NCBI RefSeq assembly: GCF_019175365.1
Contig: NZ_CP059572.1
Location: 3,844,001 to 3,908,000, forward strand
Length of the DNA stretch: 64,000 bases
Reading direction: 5' to 3'
DNA from: Actinomadura graeca
GTDB lineage: Bacteria > Actinomycetota > Actinomycetes > Streptosporangiales > Streptosporangiaceae
The translations under genes were made by a program, and so were the position numbers. Under the pieces are notes generated by a model, which was not told the DNA's origin, searched no databases, and saw only the letters and a list, made by a program, of their open reading frames with translations. Below are positions 1-8,460 of this stretch, piece after piece. Position 1 is the stretch's first letter, and each line of letters opens with the position of its first letter.

Positions 1-664
1 CGAACTCGGGGACGTAGAGCATCTCGGTGTCGGCGACGTCCAGGCCCGCGGGGTCCGCGCCCGGCGTCCCCGCCGAGCCGGGCCGCACGACGACGGCGCA
101 GGCCGCGTCGCCGAAGAGGGTGAGGACGACCGCGCCCTCCTTGTCGTAGGGCGGGGGCTGGAGGTGCGGGGAGAACAGGTCGACGCAGAGCAGCACCGCC
201 GGGCGGCCGTGGACCTCGACCCAGTTGCGGACCGTGGCGAGCGCGGGCAGCGCGGCGTAGCAGCCCATGGGGCCGAGCGACTGGAACTCGGTGCCGGGCC
301 GCATCCCGGTCTCGTGCACCAGCGCGTCCAGGCCGGGCGCCGAGTGGGTCGTGGTGGTGGCCGTGGCCAGCAGGCCGACGTCGTCCGCGCGCAGCCCGTC
401 ACGGTCGAGGGCCTGCCCGATCGCCTCGCGGCCGAGCGAGCGCGCCTCGGCGAGGCTCACCGCCATCCGGCGCGCCGTGCCCCAGCCCCGGGGGTCGTCG
501 GCGAAAGGGTTGACGGCCATCCCCTTGGAGTCGATCGCCGAGTTGCGGACGATCTCGGCGACGTGCCCCCCGCCGGGGTCCGCGGCGAGGAGCTCGGCGA
601 ACTCCTCCATCTTGACCTGCGGCGGAGAGGTGAACGCGATGCTGGTGATCCGGGCGGTGGGCAT
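1..664 (-). CDS. Type III polyketide synthase (chalcone synthase-like), 3' part outside window
   Basis: The first 221 residues are visible; the gene runs off the left edge, so its C-terminal half with the catalytic His and Asn is not seen. Residues LGPMGCYAALPAL match the nucleophilic-Cys segment of type III PKS, and TTTTHSAPGLDAL with LFGDAACAVVV are family blocks of the thiolase fold. These homodimeric enzymes extend a CoA starter with malonyl-CoA without an ACP. It lies in the same direction as the MATE and sulfotransferase genes and probably ends their operon. Product (alkylresorcinol, pyrone, phloroglucinol-like) cannot be predicted. Start ATG is at 664-662. A KAS III identity is possible but the motif order favours type III PKS. 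Confidence 0.8.
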   Translation of the reverse strand, partial: MPTARITSIAFTSPPQVKMEEFAELLAADPGGGHVAEIVRNSAIDSKGMAVNPFADDPRGWGTARRMAVSLAEARSLGREAIGQALDRDGLRADDVGLLATATTTTHSAPGLDALVHETGMRPGTEFQSLGPMGCYAALPALATVRNWVEVHGRPAVLLCVDLFSPHLQPPPYDKEGAVVLTLFGDAACAVVVRPGSAGTPGADPAGLDVADTEMLYVPEF

Positions 665-730
665 GACGGGACCTCACAGTGTTTCGTGCGGGGACGGACG
701 TGGCGGGGGGCGGGGGATGCGGAGGCGGGG

Positions 731-2107
731 TCAGTCCAGCCCCACCGCGGGCTGCGCGACGGCGCCCGGGACCGTGCCGGGATCCCGGTCCTGGTGGCCC
801 GGGTCCGGTGCCGTCCGGCGCCTGCGCCCGTCCTGGCGGCGCGTGTACGCCAGCGCGGTGATCACCGCGAGGATCCCGCTGGCGTTCATCAGGCTCATCG
901 TCAGGTACAGCGGCGTCGGGCCGTCGGCGCCGGAGCTGGCGAGCGCGCCGATCCCGACGGACCCGGCCACGTAGATCGCGGCCCCGGCGAGCGAGAGCAG
1001 CGCGCCGCCGGTCTGCTCCAGCGCCATCAGCGCGGTGAGGACGAGGCCGAGCGCCAGGTAGCTCGGACCGACGACCGCGATGTAGTGGGCCGTCTCACCG
1101 GCGACCCGGTCGTTCTCCACGGTCACGTGGCCGATCACGCCGCGCAGCGCCCACAGGACGGGGACGATCACCGCGTAGACGATCGCGGTGATCTGGAGCG
1201 CCGCGACGAGCACGGGTGTCAGCCGGGCCCCGCCGCCCGCGCCGAGACGCCGGTTCATGAGGATCGCCGAGGCGGAGCCGAGCACCATCGCGGGCATGAT
1301 GACGAGGTTCTGGACGGTCGTGGCGGTGGCGAACCCCGTGACCACGTCGGGCCCGAACGGCGTCAGCATCATGACGAACGCGAAGTTCATCCCGAACATC
1401 ACGAGGTTGACGAGGCTCACCGGCAGCCCCGCGCTCAGCAGGAACTTCAGCGCCTCGGGCCGCCAGCCCCACTCCTTCAGCAGCCCGCGCCTCGCCAGCG
1501 CGACCGTGCCGTACGCGCCGGCGACGACGCCGTTCAGGGCGGTGGCCAGCGGCAGCGCGGTCGCCCCGAGGTCCAGGCCGAAGCCCAGCACCGCGAGGCC
1601 CCCGATCTCCACGGTGGTGCTCACCGCCATGATGACCGCGGCGGGACCGGCGCGCCCGGCGCCGCGCAGCACCGACGAGCAGATCACCGGCCACGCGAGC
1701 GTCAGGTTCGCCAGCGACATCTCCCGCAGGAACCGCGCGAAGTCGCCCTTGTACCGCTCGCTGGTGCCGAGGACGTCGCCGAGGGCGGAGGCGCCCAGGC
1801 TCAGGCCGCCGCCGAGGACGATCCCCGCGACGAGCCAGAGGGCGCCCACGGTCAGCACCGTCGCCGCCACGTCGTGCTCGCCGCGCCCGGCCCGCCGCGC
1901 GGTGACGGTCTGGCCGGTGACGTCGAACGCCATCTGCACGGCGAAGAACAGGAACGCCAGGGGGAAGTAGAGCGAGCGGAGCTGGATGGCCCGGTCGTCC
2001 ATCCAGCCCAGCATGGCGACGATGACGATCGGGACCAGGATGGCCAGGAGCTGCGCGGTCGCCATCGGCACCGCGAGGCGGGAGAGCTGCCGCCGGAAGT
2101 CCGCCAT
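731..2107 (-). CDS. MATE-family multidrug/metabolite efflux transporter
   Basis: A protein of 458 residues with about twelve hydrophobic segments arranged as two repeated halves, as in MATE antiporters, which expel organic compounds using a Na+ or H+ gradient. Typical features are the early RQLSRLAVPMATAQ helix, the Gln/Thr-rich segment FDVTGQTVTARRAG and the second-half repeat SAGLPVSLVNLVMFGMNFAF. The Arg-rich C-terminal tail is cytoplasmic. Its ATG overlaps the sulfotransferase stop codon (ATGA), so the two are translationally coupled. Position beside biosynthetic genes suggests export of the product or an intermediate; this is inference. Confidence 0.85.
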   Translation of the reverse strand: MADFRRQLSRLAVPMATAQLLAILVPIVIVAMLGWMDDRAIQLRSLYFPLAFLFFAVQMAFDVTGQTVTARRAGRGEHDVAATVLTVGALWLVAGIVLGGGLSLGASALGDVLGTSERYKGDFARFLREMSLANLTLAWPVICSSVLRGAGRAGPAAVIMAVSTTVEIGGLAVLGFGLDLGATALPLATALNGVVAGAYGTVALARRGLLKEWGWRPEALKFLLSAGLPVSLVNLVMFGMNFAFVMMLTPFGPDVVTGFATATTVQNLVIMPAMVLGSASAILMNRRLGAGGGARLTPVLVAALQITAIVYAVIVPVLWALRGVIGHVTVENDRVAGETAHYIAVVGPSYLALGLVLTALMALEQTGGALLSLAGAAIYVAGSVGIGALASSGADGPTPLYLTMSLMNASGILAVITALAYTRRQDGRRRRTAPDPGHQDRDPGTVPGAVAQPAVGLD

Positions 2108-2757
2108 CAGGTCGTGGGCGTCATGGCGCCGGTGACGTGCTCGCGCAGCAGCGTGTCGAACTCGTCCTTGTCGTTCGAGCGTGGGAAGGGCGCGTCGGGG
2201 ACGGGCACGTCCAGGAACCGGCACAGCGGCTCCCATCCGTCGGCGACCTCGAACACCAGCAGCCGGGACGGGTCGATCTCGCGGCGCACCGCCTCGTTGT
2301 GCTCGGTGAAGACGCGCATGGCGTGCCCGGGGTCGGTGAACCGGCCGCCGAACTGGCCGTCCCACACGACCGCGCGGGACATCGCCTTCATCTCCTTGAT
2401 CACCGGGGTGGGCGCGGGAGAGGGGTCCATGGCGGCGCGGTGGATGGTGGCGCGGGCGCTGTCGTACCAGCGGCGCGGGTCGCGGACGGTGAGGACGACC
2501 TTCGCCTCGGGGTAGCGGGCGGTCAGCTCCCGCCAGAAGCGGACGCCGGGCCAGTCGACGCTGGACCGGTAGCCGCCGTACAGCTCGTCCCAGTCGGTGG
2601 GGTGTCCCTGCGCGGCGCGGTGCCACAGCGGGATCTCGCCGGGACGGTCCAGCAGCCCCAGCATGTGGTGGCACGGGCCGAAGCCGAGGGTCTCAAGCGC
2701 GGCCTTGAGCGAGAACGTGCCGGTTCGGCCGAACCCGGCACCGATGACTTCGAGCAT
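2107..2757 (-). CDS. Small sulfotransferase (Sulfotransfer_4-like)
   Basis: A 216-residue cytosolic protein with the 5'-phosphosulfate-binding loop GAGFGRTGTFSLKAALETLG at residues 6-25 and the 3'-phosphate-binding segment TVRDPRRWYDSA near residue 90. This is the pattern of short PAPS-dependent sulfotransferases in bacteria. The WDGQFGG and DGWEPLCRFL segments are common in this subgroup. It would move sulfate from PAPS to a hydroxyl. It is coupled to the MATE gene and is one of two sulfotransferases in the window (the other at 37619-38356), and CysND genes for sulfate activation are also here. Its substrate is unknown. Confidence 0.75.
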   Translation of the reverse strand: MLEVIGAGFGRTGTFSLKAALETLGFGPCHHMLGLLDRPGEIPLWHRAAQGHPTDWDELYGGYRSSVDWPGVRFWRELTARYPEAKVVLTVRDPRRWYDSARATIHRAAMDPSPAPTPVIKEMKAMSRAVVWDGQFGGRFTDPGHAMRVFTEHNEAVRREIDPSRLLVFEVADGWEPLCRFLDVPVPDAPFPRSNDKDEFDTLLREHVTGAMTPTT

Positions 2758-2780
2758 GTCGCCTTCCTCCGGTTCGCAGG

Positions 2781-2803
2781 GCCGGGCGGATCATCCGCCC
2801 GGC
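2781..2803. terminator. GC hairpin after the LuxR gene
   Basis: A perfect 10-bp inverted repeat (GCCGGGCGGA, loop TCA, TCCGCCCGGC) lies between the LuxR stop codon at 2901 and the sulfotransferase start at 2757 on the minus strand. There is no T-tract, as is usual for actinomycete terminators. It may equally attenuate read-through. Confidence 0.5.
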
Positions 2804-2900
2804 CCGGCCCACGCTCGCGGCTGGAGGAGGGCGCGGGGAAGCCACCGATGGCCGCGCGGCCAGCCGGAACAAAAGTGCATATCCGGATGGCCGGGTCCGA

Positions 2901-3560
2901 TCAGACCGCCGACACCATGCCCTGCTTGATGGCGATCACCACGGCGGCGGTGCGGTTGGGCGCGCCGAGCTTGAGCATGACGCTGGTGACCAGCCGCTTC
3001 GCGCCGTGGTCGGAGATCGACAGGCGGCGCGCGATCTGCTTGTTGCTCATGCCCTCGGCGAGCAGCATCAGCGTCTCGGTCTCGCGCGGGGTGAGGACGG
3101 CGGGCCGCACGGACCCGGCGGGCACCGGCGAGCCCGCGCGGGCCAGCAGCTCGCGTCCGATCCGGGCGGGCATCGGCATCTCGCCGAGCATCATCCGGTC
3201 GAGCGCCTCGCCGAGCGCCGGTGCGGTCAGGTCCTGCTGGATGAGGAAGCCGTCCGCGACCGCGGCGCCGCCGAACGAGGCGCCGGACGCGGCCTCCAGC
3301 TCGTCGAGGAGCAGCAGCACCTTCGTGCGCGGGCAGGCCGCGGCGAGTTCGGCGGCGACGCCGCCCTCGACGCTCGTCACGACGAGGACGTCCACGTCGC
3401 CCCCGGCGACGGCCGTCTCCGCCGACGGCCGTGTCGTGCAGTGGCTCACCGACCGGATACGGGGCAGCAGGTGCAGCACGGCCTCCAGCCCCCGGCCGAC
3501 GACCACGTTCTTCACGTAGATCACGACGTTCAGGTGGTCGGTGATGGTGTTCTCTGGCAT
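2901..3560 (-). CDS. LuxR-family regulator with degenerate receiver domain
   Basis: A 219-residue protein with a C-terminal LuxR/NarL helix-turn-helix: LTPRETETLMLLAEGMSNKQ then IARRLSISDHGAKRLVTSVM. The N-terminal 120 residues resemble a NarL receiver, but the phosphoacceptor region reads DVDVLVVTSVEG, with Thr where the Asp should be, and the usual acidic pair after the first strand is absent (VVIYVKN). It probably acts without phosphorylation, perhaps sensing a ligand. I chose the ATG at 3560 because the upstream extension to 3641 is not family-like. It sits between the exporter operon and the inositol phosphatase, so it is a candidate pathway-specific regulator. Confidence 0.8.
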   Translation of the reverse strand: MPENTITDHLNVVIYVKNVVVGRGLEAVLHLLPRIRSVSHCTTRPSAETAVAGGDVDVLVVTSVEGGVAAELAAACPRTKVLLLLDELEAASGASFGGAAVADGFLIQQDLTAPALGEALDRMMLGEMPMPARIGRELLARAGSPVPAGSVRPAVLTPRETETLMLLAEGMSNKQIARRLSISDHGAKRLVTSVMLKLGAPNRTAAVVIAIKQGMVSAV

Positions 3561-3710
3561 CGCGCTCGCGTTCTCCTTGTCCTGACGGGCGTGTGCCCAG
3601 CGTGTGACGCCGCCCTCGTGGGGAGCGTCCGTGGGGCGCACTGGTGGGGCGCACTGTCATGAAAGGACACCGCGGATCGGTCAGGCCAGAGGGTTGTCGC
3701 CTTCCAGACA

Positions 3711-4613
3711 TCAGGTGAGATACGAGAACCTTTGGAGCGCACCGACGACCGCCGACCCGAGGTCCGCCATCCCGGGACGCCAGGCGGCGAACGCCCCCGG
3801 CCTGCGCACGGACGGGGCGGGGACGGCGGTGAACGAGCCCCCGGACGCGGTGACGAGGACGCGGCCCGCGGCGCAGTCCCACGCGTACGCGTCGGGGGTG
3901 ACGGCCATGTCCGCGCGCCCCGTCGCGACGTAGGCGAGCGCGAGCGCCGCCGACCCGATCCGGCGCACGTCGGCGGCGGCCACCAGGTCGGCGAACAGGG
4001 CCAGCTCGGCGGGCTCGGGCGGATGCCCGGGACGGGGCAGGTCGGTCAGCACCAGCGGGACCGGCCGGGGCGGCGGGGGCGGGACGGGACGCCCGTTGCG
4101 CAGCAGCCGCCCGCCCGGCGCGGTGCCGGTCTCGTTGCCGGTGCCAGTGGCGGTGCCGGTGCCGCCATGCCCCTCGGCGGACGCCGTGTACATCTCGTCG
4201 CGGGCGGGCTCGTAGACGCAGCCGCCGACCGGTTCCCCGCGGACGGTCACCCCGATCGACACGCAGAACAGCGGCAGTCCCCGGAGGAAGTTGTGGGTGC
4301 CGTCGATCGGGTCGACGTACCAGCACACGTCCGCGTCGCCGGGACCGGCCGCGCCGTCCTCCTCGCCGATGACGGCGGAGCCGGGGAACGCCCCGCGCAG
4401 GTCCGCCCTGATCATCGCCTCGGCGGCGGCGTCCGCGTCGGTGACGACGTCGTGGGCGTGCGTTCCGGCCTTGGCCCGGGCGCCCGCGCCGTCCCCCTCG
4501 TCCCCGGCCTTCCCGAAGACCTCCATCAGCCGCCGGCCCGCCCGCCGGGCCGCCCGTTCCGCCGCCTCCACCAGGGCCGCGGCGGACTCGTCGTGCTCGT
4601 CTGGAAGCGCCAT
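3711..4613 (-). CDS. Inositol monophosphatase-family phosphatase
   Basis: A 300-residue Mg2+-dependent phosphatase. The metal-binding motif is intact: IGEEDG supplies a metal ligand, WYVDPIDGTHNFLRG is the signature with both Asp ligands, and YAWDCAAGRVLVTASGG is the C-terminal metal and substrate segment. It would hydrolyse myo-inositol 1-phosphate to myo-inositol. Together with the inositol-phosphate synthase at 6143 it forms a complete glucose-6-phosphate-to-inositol route, as in the hygromycin A cluster. It is divergent from the ACP operon and shares its control region. The ATG at 4613 was preferred over an upstream ATG at 4655, which lies inside the repeated regulatory element. Alternatives such as histidinol phosphatase or PAP phosphatase cannot be excluded; the latter would suit a sulfotransferase cluster. 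Confidence 0.8.
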   Translation of the reverse strand: MALPDEHDESAAALVEAAERAARRAGRRLMEVFGKAGDEGDGAGARAKAGTHAHDVVTDADAAAEAMIRADLRGAFPGSAVIGEEDGAAGPGDADVCWYVDPIDGTHNFLRGLPLFCVSIGVTVRGEPVGGCVYEPARDEMYTASAEGHGGTGTATGTGNETGTAPGGRLLRNGRPVPPPPPRPVPLVLTDLPRPGHPPEPAELALFADLVAAADVRRIGSAALALAYVATGRADMAVTPDAYAWDCAAGRVLVTASGGSFTAVPAPSVRRPGAFAAWRPGMADLGSAVVGALQRFSYLT

Positions 4614-4627
4614 CCGGTCACCGTAGC

Positions 4628-4687
4628 GCCGGGCATGCCCATCCAGGCAGTGCACTCAGGCAGTGCACAAGCGCGGCGGGTCAGGGG
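4628..4687. promoter_or_regulatory. Conserved cluster control element, copy 1 (with tandem duplication)
   Basis: GCCGGGCATGCCCATCCAGG followed by CAG (4628-4650) occurs exactly, 23 bp, again at 10202-10224 in front of the ammonia-lyase gene. It is in the same orientation relative to the downstream gene (ACP here). A second shared block, GCGCGGCGG then TCAGGG, follows in both. In this copy a 13-bp unit (CAGGCAGTGCAC plus one base) is tandemly duplicated at 4644-4668. The core GGGCATGCCC is a perfect palindrome. It lies 18 bases upstream of the inositol phosphatase start and about 108 bases upstream of the ACP start. It is probably an operator or promoter for a cluster regulator. Confidence 0.6.
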
Positions 4688-4757
4688 TGACGCCGCCGCC
4701 GGGCCGCCGATGAGACTGGGCGCCTCCCGAGACGAGCGAAGCGAGCGAGGAGGCCCG

Positions 4758-5027
4758 ATGACGGAGTCGACCCTGACCACGTCCACCGGCGAACTGCGGA
4801 CCTGGCTGATCCAGCGGATCGCCGAGTACCTGGAGAAGGACCCCGGCGAGATCGACACCGAGGCGACGTTCGAGGCGCAGGGCCTGGACTCGATGGCCGC
4901 GCTGACCCTCTGCGACGACATCGAGGACCAGATGGGCCTCGTCGTGGAGCCCACCCTGGCCTGGGACCACCCGACCATCGACGAGCTGGCGGAGTTCCTG
5001 GTCACGACGGCCGCCGAGGAGCACTGA
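4758..5027 (+). CDS. Acyl carrier protein
   Basis: An 89-residue acidic four-helix carrier protein. The phosphopantetheine attachment motif is GLDSMAAL with Ser45, and the third-helix region TLAWDHPTIDELAEFL is typical of polyketide ACPs. No other discrete ACP is visible in the left arm, so this is the likely anchor for chains built by the ketosynthases at 12.4-16.9 kb with units loaded by the acyltransferase at 7273. A strong ribosome-binding site GCGAGGAGG precedes the ATG. It begins an operon with the aminotransferase, inositol-phosphate synthase and acyltransferase. Confidence 0.92.
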   Translation: MTESTLTTSTGELRTWLIQRIAEYLEKDPGEIDTEATFEAQGLDSMAALTLCDDIEDQMGLVVEPTLAWDHPTIDELAEFLVTTAAEEH

Positions 5028-5030
5028 CCG

Positions 5031-6140
5031 GTGGACCCCGGGCAGCGGCGCTGGCCGCCCGAACCCGACGACGGGGAGCTGAAGCTCCTCACCGAGGTGG
5101 CGCGCTCCCGCCAGTGGACGGACGGCCCCTGGACCGCCGAGGTCGAGCGCCGCATGGAGCGGCTGACCGGCGCCCCGCACGCGGTGGCGTTCAACAGCTG
5201 CACCTCGGCGCTGCACGCGGCGCTGCACGCGATGGGCTGCGTCCGCGGCACCCGCGTCGCCGTGCCCGCGCTGACGTTCGCCGGGACGACAACCGGGGCC
5301 GCGCACATCGGCGCGGACCTGGTGTTCGCCGACGTCCGGCCCGGCAGCCTCACGATCGGGACGGACGTCCCCGACGCCGACCTGGTCATCGCCGTCGATC
5401 TGCACGGCGTCCCGCACGGGCTGGACCGGGAAGCCGTGGCGGGTCGTCCCGTGCTGACGGACGCGTGCCAGTCGATCGGCAGCACGCTGGACGGCCGGCA
5501 CGTCGGCGCGACCGGCACGCACGCGTGGTCGTTCTCGTCCGCCAAGCTGATCGCCGCGCCCGACGGCGGCGCCGTCACCACCGATGACGCCGGCATCGCG
5601 GGACGTCTGCGGGAGCTGCGGGACTACGGCGTCCCGGCCGGCGGGTCACGCTCGAACTCCGCCGTGATCTGGGCGGGCGGGCACAACTGGCGCCCGACCG
5701 AGCTGACCATGGCCATGGTCGCGCACCGCCTGGAGCGCCTGGACCGGTGGGCCGAGCGGGCCCGGCAGGTCACCGAGCGCGTCCACCGGACGCTCGACGG
5801 GGCGGGCCTGTGGCGGCAGTCGGCCGGCGAGGCGGCCCGTCCCGCCTGGCACAAGATCCGCTTCGGGGCGCCCGGATGGGACCCGGGGCGGGCGGACGGG
5901 ATCGAGCGGTCCCTGAACGAGGCCGGGGTGCCGACGCACCGCTGGGGGCTGGTGCCGCTGCACCGGCACCCGGCGTTCGGCGGCGGGACCGGCGGAACCG
6001 GCAGCGGGGGCCTGCCGGTGACGGAGGCCGCGGCCGCCGGGACCCTGTGCCTCGGCACGGAGGCCGTACCCCCCATGACCTGGACCGACGATGAGGTAGA
6101 GCAGGTCTGCCGCATCCTGGAAACGACTGCGGGAAGCTGA
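5031..6140 (+). CDS. DegT/DnrJ/EryC1/StrS-family PLP aminotransferase
   Basis: A 369-residue fold-type I aminotransferase. The segment NSCTSALHAALHAMG binds the PLP phosphate, DLHGVPHGLD and DACQSIG carry the ring-contacting residues, and the Schiff-base lysine is K172 in WSFSSAKLIAAPDGG. The family aminates keto-sugars and keto-cyclitols using Gln or Glu. It lies 3 bases after the ACP gene and 2 bases before inositol-phosphate synthase. By analogy with the hygromycin A pathway it may convert a keto-inositol to an inosamine; a matching inositol dehydrogenase is not in this window. It could instead aminate a polyketide aldehyde or ketone. The GTG start at 5031 gives a full-length family protein. 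Confidence 0.85.
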   Translation: MDPGQRRWPPEPDDGELKLLTEVARSRQWTDGPWTAEVERRMERLTGAPHAVAFNSCTSALHAALHAMGCVRGTRVAVPALTFAGTTTGAAHIGADLVFADVRPGSLTIGTDVPDADLVIAVDLHGVPHGLDREAVAGRPVLTDACQSIGSTLDGRHVGATGTHAWSFSSAKLIAAPDGGAVTTDDAGIAGRLRELRDYGVPAGGSRSNSAVIWAGGHNWRPTELTMAMVAHRLERLDRWAERARQVTERVHRTLDGAGLWRQSAGEAARPAWHKIRFGAPGWDPGRADGIERSLNEAGVPTHRWGLVPLHRHPAFGGGTGGTGSGGLPVTEAAAAGTLCLGTEAVPPMTWTDDEVEQVCRILETTAGS

Positions 6141-6142
6141 AC

Positions 6143-7267
6143 ATGGATACTCCACTCGTTCGAGTCGGCATCATCGGCGTGGGGAACTGTGCCCGCGCCC
6201 TGCTCGAAGGGACGGCCTACTACCGTTCCTCGCCCGACCTCACGGCCGGGCTGATGTTCCCCGAGGTCGGCCCGTACGGCGCCGGCGCGCTGGAGCCCGT
6301 CGCCGCCTGGGACGTCGACGTCGAGAAGGTCGGCAAGGACCTGTGGTCCGCGCGGGCCGCGGGGCAGAACCTCGACATCGGCATCCCTCAGGGCGACCTG
6401 CTGCCGCTCGGCGCGGACGTGCGCGTGCAGCGGGCCCCGACGCTGGACGGCGCCGGGTTCCGGTACCGGGAGCGGATCACGCTGGCCGCCGACCAGCCCG
6501 GCGAGGGCGGCGACCGGGACGCGATCGTCGAGCAGATCCGCGCCGCCAAGGTCGACGTGCTGCTGAACTACCTGCCGGTGGGCTCGCAGGACGCCACCGA
6601 GTGGTGGGCGGACGTCGCGCTCGCCGCGGGCGTCGGGTTCGTCAACAACGTGCCGGTCTTCATCGCCCGCAAGGACCGCTGGCGGAAGAGGTTCCGCGAG
6701 GCGGGCCTGCCGCTCATCGGCGACGACATCAAGTCCCAGCTCGGCGCGACGTACCTGCACCGCACGCTGGTCCGGGCCTTCTCCGACCGGGGCATCGGCC
6801 TGGAGCGGACGTACCAGCTCAACGTCGGCGGCAACATGGACTTCTACAACATGCTGGAGCAGGAGCGGCTGGCCTCCAAGCGGCAGTCGAAGACGTCCGC
6901 GGTCACCGACGCCTACGACGGCGAGCTGTCGGGCGACAACGTCCACATCGGCCCCTCGGACTTCGTGCCGTTCCTCGGCGACACCAAGAAGGCGTTCATC
7001 CGCTGCGAGGGCCGCGGGTTCGGCGGCGCGCCGATCGAGATGGAGATCCAGCTGACCGTCCCCGACTCGCCGAACTCGGCGGGCGTGGTCATCGACGCCG
7101 CCCGGATCGCCAAGCTCGCGATGGACCGCGGCGACACCGCCGTGGACGAGTGGGTGTCGGCCTGGCTGTTCAAGGCGCCGCCGCAGGCGGTCGCGCAGGA
7201 GTCGGACCAGATCGCGCGGGAGCGGCTCGTCCGGTGGACCGCCGGCGAGCACTCCGGCGGGCGCTGA
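6143..7267 (+). CDS. ino1: Inositol-3-phosphate synthase (actinobacterial Ino1 type)
   Basis: A 374-residue NAD+-dependent enzyme that isomerises glucose 6-phosphate to L-myo-inositol 1-phosphate. The Rossmann loop GIIGVGNCARALLEG is at residues 9-23. The family blocks NNVPVFIA, GDDIKSQLGAT and NVGGNMDFYNML carry the catalytic lysine and phosphate-binding residues. Length fits the short mycobacterial/actinobacterial class. Actinomycetes have a housekeeping copy for mycothiol and phosphatidylinositol. This copy sits inside a biosynthetic operon between an aminotransferase and an acyltransferase, so it is probably dedicated to product formation, feeding the phosphatase at 3711. Confidence 0.93.
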   Translation: MDTPLVRVGIIGVGNCARALLEGTAYYRSSPDLTAGLMFPEVGPYGAGALEPVAAWDVDVEKVGKDLWSARAAGQNLDIGIPQGDLLPLGADVRVQRAPTLDGAGFRYRERITLAADQPGEGGDRDAIVEQIRAAKVDVLLNYLPVGSQDATEWWADVALAAGVGFVNNVPVFIARKDRWRKRFREAGLPLIGDDIKSQLGATYLHRTLVRAFSDRGIGLERTYQLNVGGNMDFYNMLEQERLASKRQSKTSAVTDAYDGELSGDNVHIGPSDFVPFLGDTKKAFIRCEGRGFGGAPIEMEIQLTVPDSPNSAGVVIDAARIAKLAMDRGDTAVDEWVSAWLFKAPPQAVAQESDQIARERLVRWTAGEHSGGR

Positions 7268-7272
7268 CGCGC

Positions 7273-8379
7273 ATGGACGCGACGTCGATGGGCGCGGCGC
7301 CCGGGATCACCGGCCGGGTGGACGGGCGGGCGCGCCTGGTGTTCGTCCTGCCCGGCCAGGGCGCCCAGTGGGTGGGCATGGGGCGCGGCCTGCTGAAGGC
7401 CAGCCCCGTGTTCGCCGCGACGCTGGACGCGTGCTCCGCCGCCGTCGAGGCGGAGCTCGGCTGGTCGCCGCGCCGCCGCCTGGAGGACGACGCCCCGCTG
7501 ACGGCCGTGGAGGAGATCCAGCCGGTGCTCTGGGCGTTCCAGGTGGCGCTCGCGTCGGTCTGGCTCGACTGGGGCGTCGAGCCGGACCTCGTCATCGGGC
7601 ACAGCATGGGGGAGATCGCGGCGGCGACCGTCGCCGGCGCGCTCGACCTCCCGGACGCCGCGGCGGTGGTCTGCCGCCGCGCCGTCCTGCTGGCCGGCCT
7701 CGGCGCCGTCGGCGCCATGTGGGCGGTGGGCCTCGGCGAGAAGGAGGCCGAGGAGGCGATCGGCGAGGACGCGGGACTGGTGTGCGCCGGGGTCCTCAAC
7801 AGCGACCGGTTCACGGTGCTGTCGGGGGACCCTGACGCGATCGCGCGGATCGTGGAGCCGCTGCGCGAGCGCGGCGTGTTCTCCCGCAGGGTCGCGGTCG
7901 GCTACGCCTCGCACGGCCCGCAGGTCGAGCCGATCCGGGCGGGCCTGCGGGACGCGCTCGCCGATGTGCGGTCCCGCGCGCCGCGGATCCCGCTGCACTC
8001 GACGGTGTGGGACCGCCCGGTCGACGGCGCGGAGCTGGACGGCGGCTACTGGATGGAGAACGTGCGGCGCCCGGTGCGCTTCGCGTCCGCCGTGCGGGCC
8101 GCGCTGTCCGGCGGCGGGCCGGTGCTGTTCGTCGAGGTCGGCCCGCATCCGCTGCTGGTCTCCGCGGTCGGCGACGCCATCGCGGCGACGGGTGCCGCGG
8201 CGGCGCCCGTCGCGTCTCTGGTGCGCCGGCAGCCGGAACCGGAGACGCTGATGGCCGCGCTCGGAACCGTCTACGCCGCGGGACACGACCCCGACTGGTC
8301 CCGCGTCCGGACGGCCGGGCTGCCCGTGCCGCTGCCCGCCCAGCCGTGGCACGGCCGCCGCCTCTGGATCGAGCCCTGA
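7273..8379 (+). CDS. Free-standing polyketide acyltransferase, methylmalonyl-type signature
   Basis: A 368-residue AT domain as a separate protein. It has FVLPGQGAQWVGMG, the catalytic GHSMGE with Ser111, and the substrate motif YASH at residues 211-214, which in modular PKS usually means methylmalonyl-CoA (malonyl enzymes have HAFH). The tail LPAQPWHGRRLWIEP resembles the post-AT linker of modular PKS, so the gene probably came from a modular enzyme. It should load the ACP at 4758 in trans and supply the ketosynthase at 14627, whose own AT region is degenerate. It is the last gene of the ACP operon. Confidence 0.88.
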   Translation: MDATSMGAAPGITGRVDGRARLVFVLPGQGAQWVGMGRGLLKASPVFAATLDACSAAVEAELGWSPRRRLEDDAPLTAVEEIQPVLWAFQVALASVWLDWGVEPDLVIGHSMGEIAAATVAGALDLPDAAAVVCRRAVLLAGLGAVGAMWAVGLGEKEAEEAIGEDAGLVCAGVLNSDRFTVLSGDPDAIARIVEPLRERGVFSRRVAVGYASHGPQVEPIRAGLRDALADVRSRAPRIPLHSTVWDRPVDGAELDGGYWMENVRRPVRFASAVRAALSGGGPVLFVEVGPHPLLVSAVGDAIAATGAAAAPVASLVRRQPEPETLMAALGTVYAAGHDPDWSRVRTAGLPVPLPAQPWHGRRLWIEP

Positions 8380-8412
8380 CCCGTCCGCCGCACACCACAC
8401 CGCACGAACGAA

Positions 8413-8445
8413 CGGCCCCCGGTCTCTCGGTGAGACCGGGGGCCG
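8413..8445. terminator. Bidirectional terminator between converging genes
   Basis: A perfect 14-bp stem (CGGCCCCCGGTCTC / GAGACCGGGGGCCG) with a 5-base loop lies between the acyltransferase stop (8379) and the ammonia-lyase stop (8461). Placement between convergent genes supports a terminator serving both. Confidence 0.85.
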
Positions 8446-8460
8446 CTTGCGTTGCCGCGT

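Noticed and set aside
164..2515. A 783-codon open frame on the plus strand, opposite the MATE and sulfotransferase genes
   Set aside because: It is an antisense frame of high-GC coding DNA: low complexity, rich in Arg/Gly/His, no domain. The minus-strand genes explain the region.
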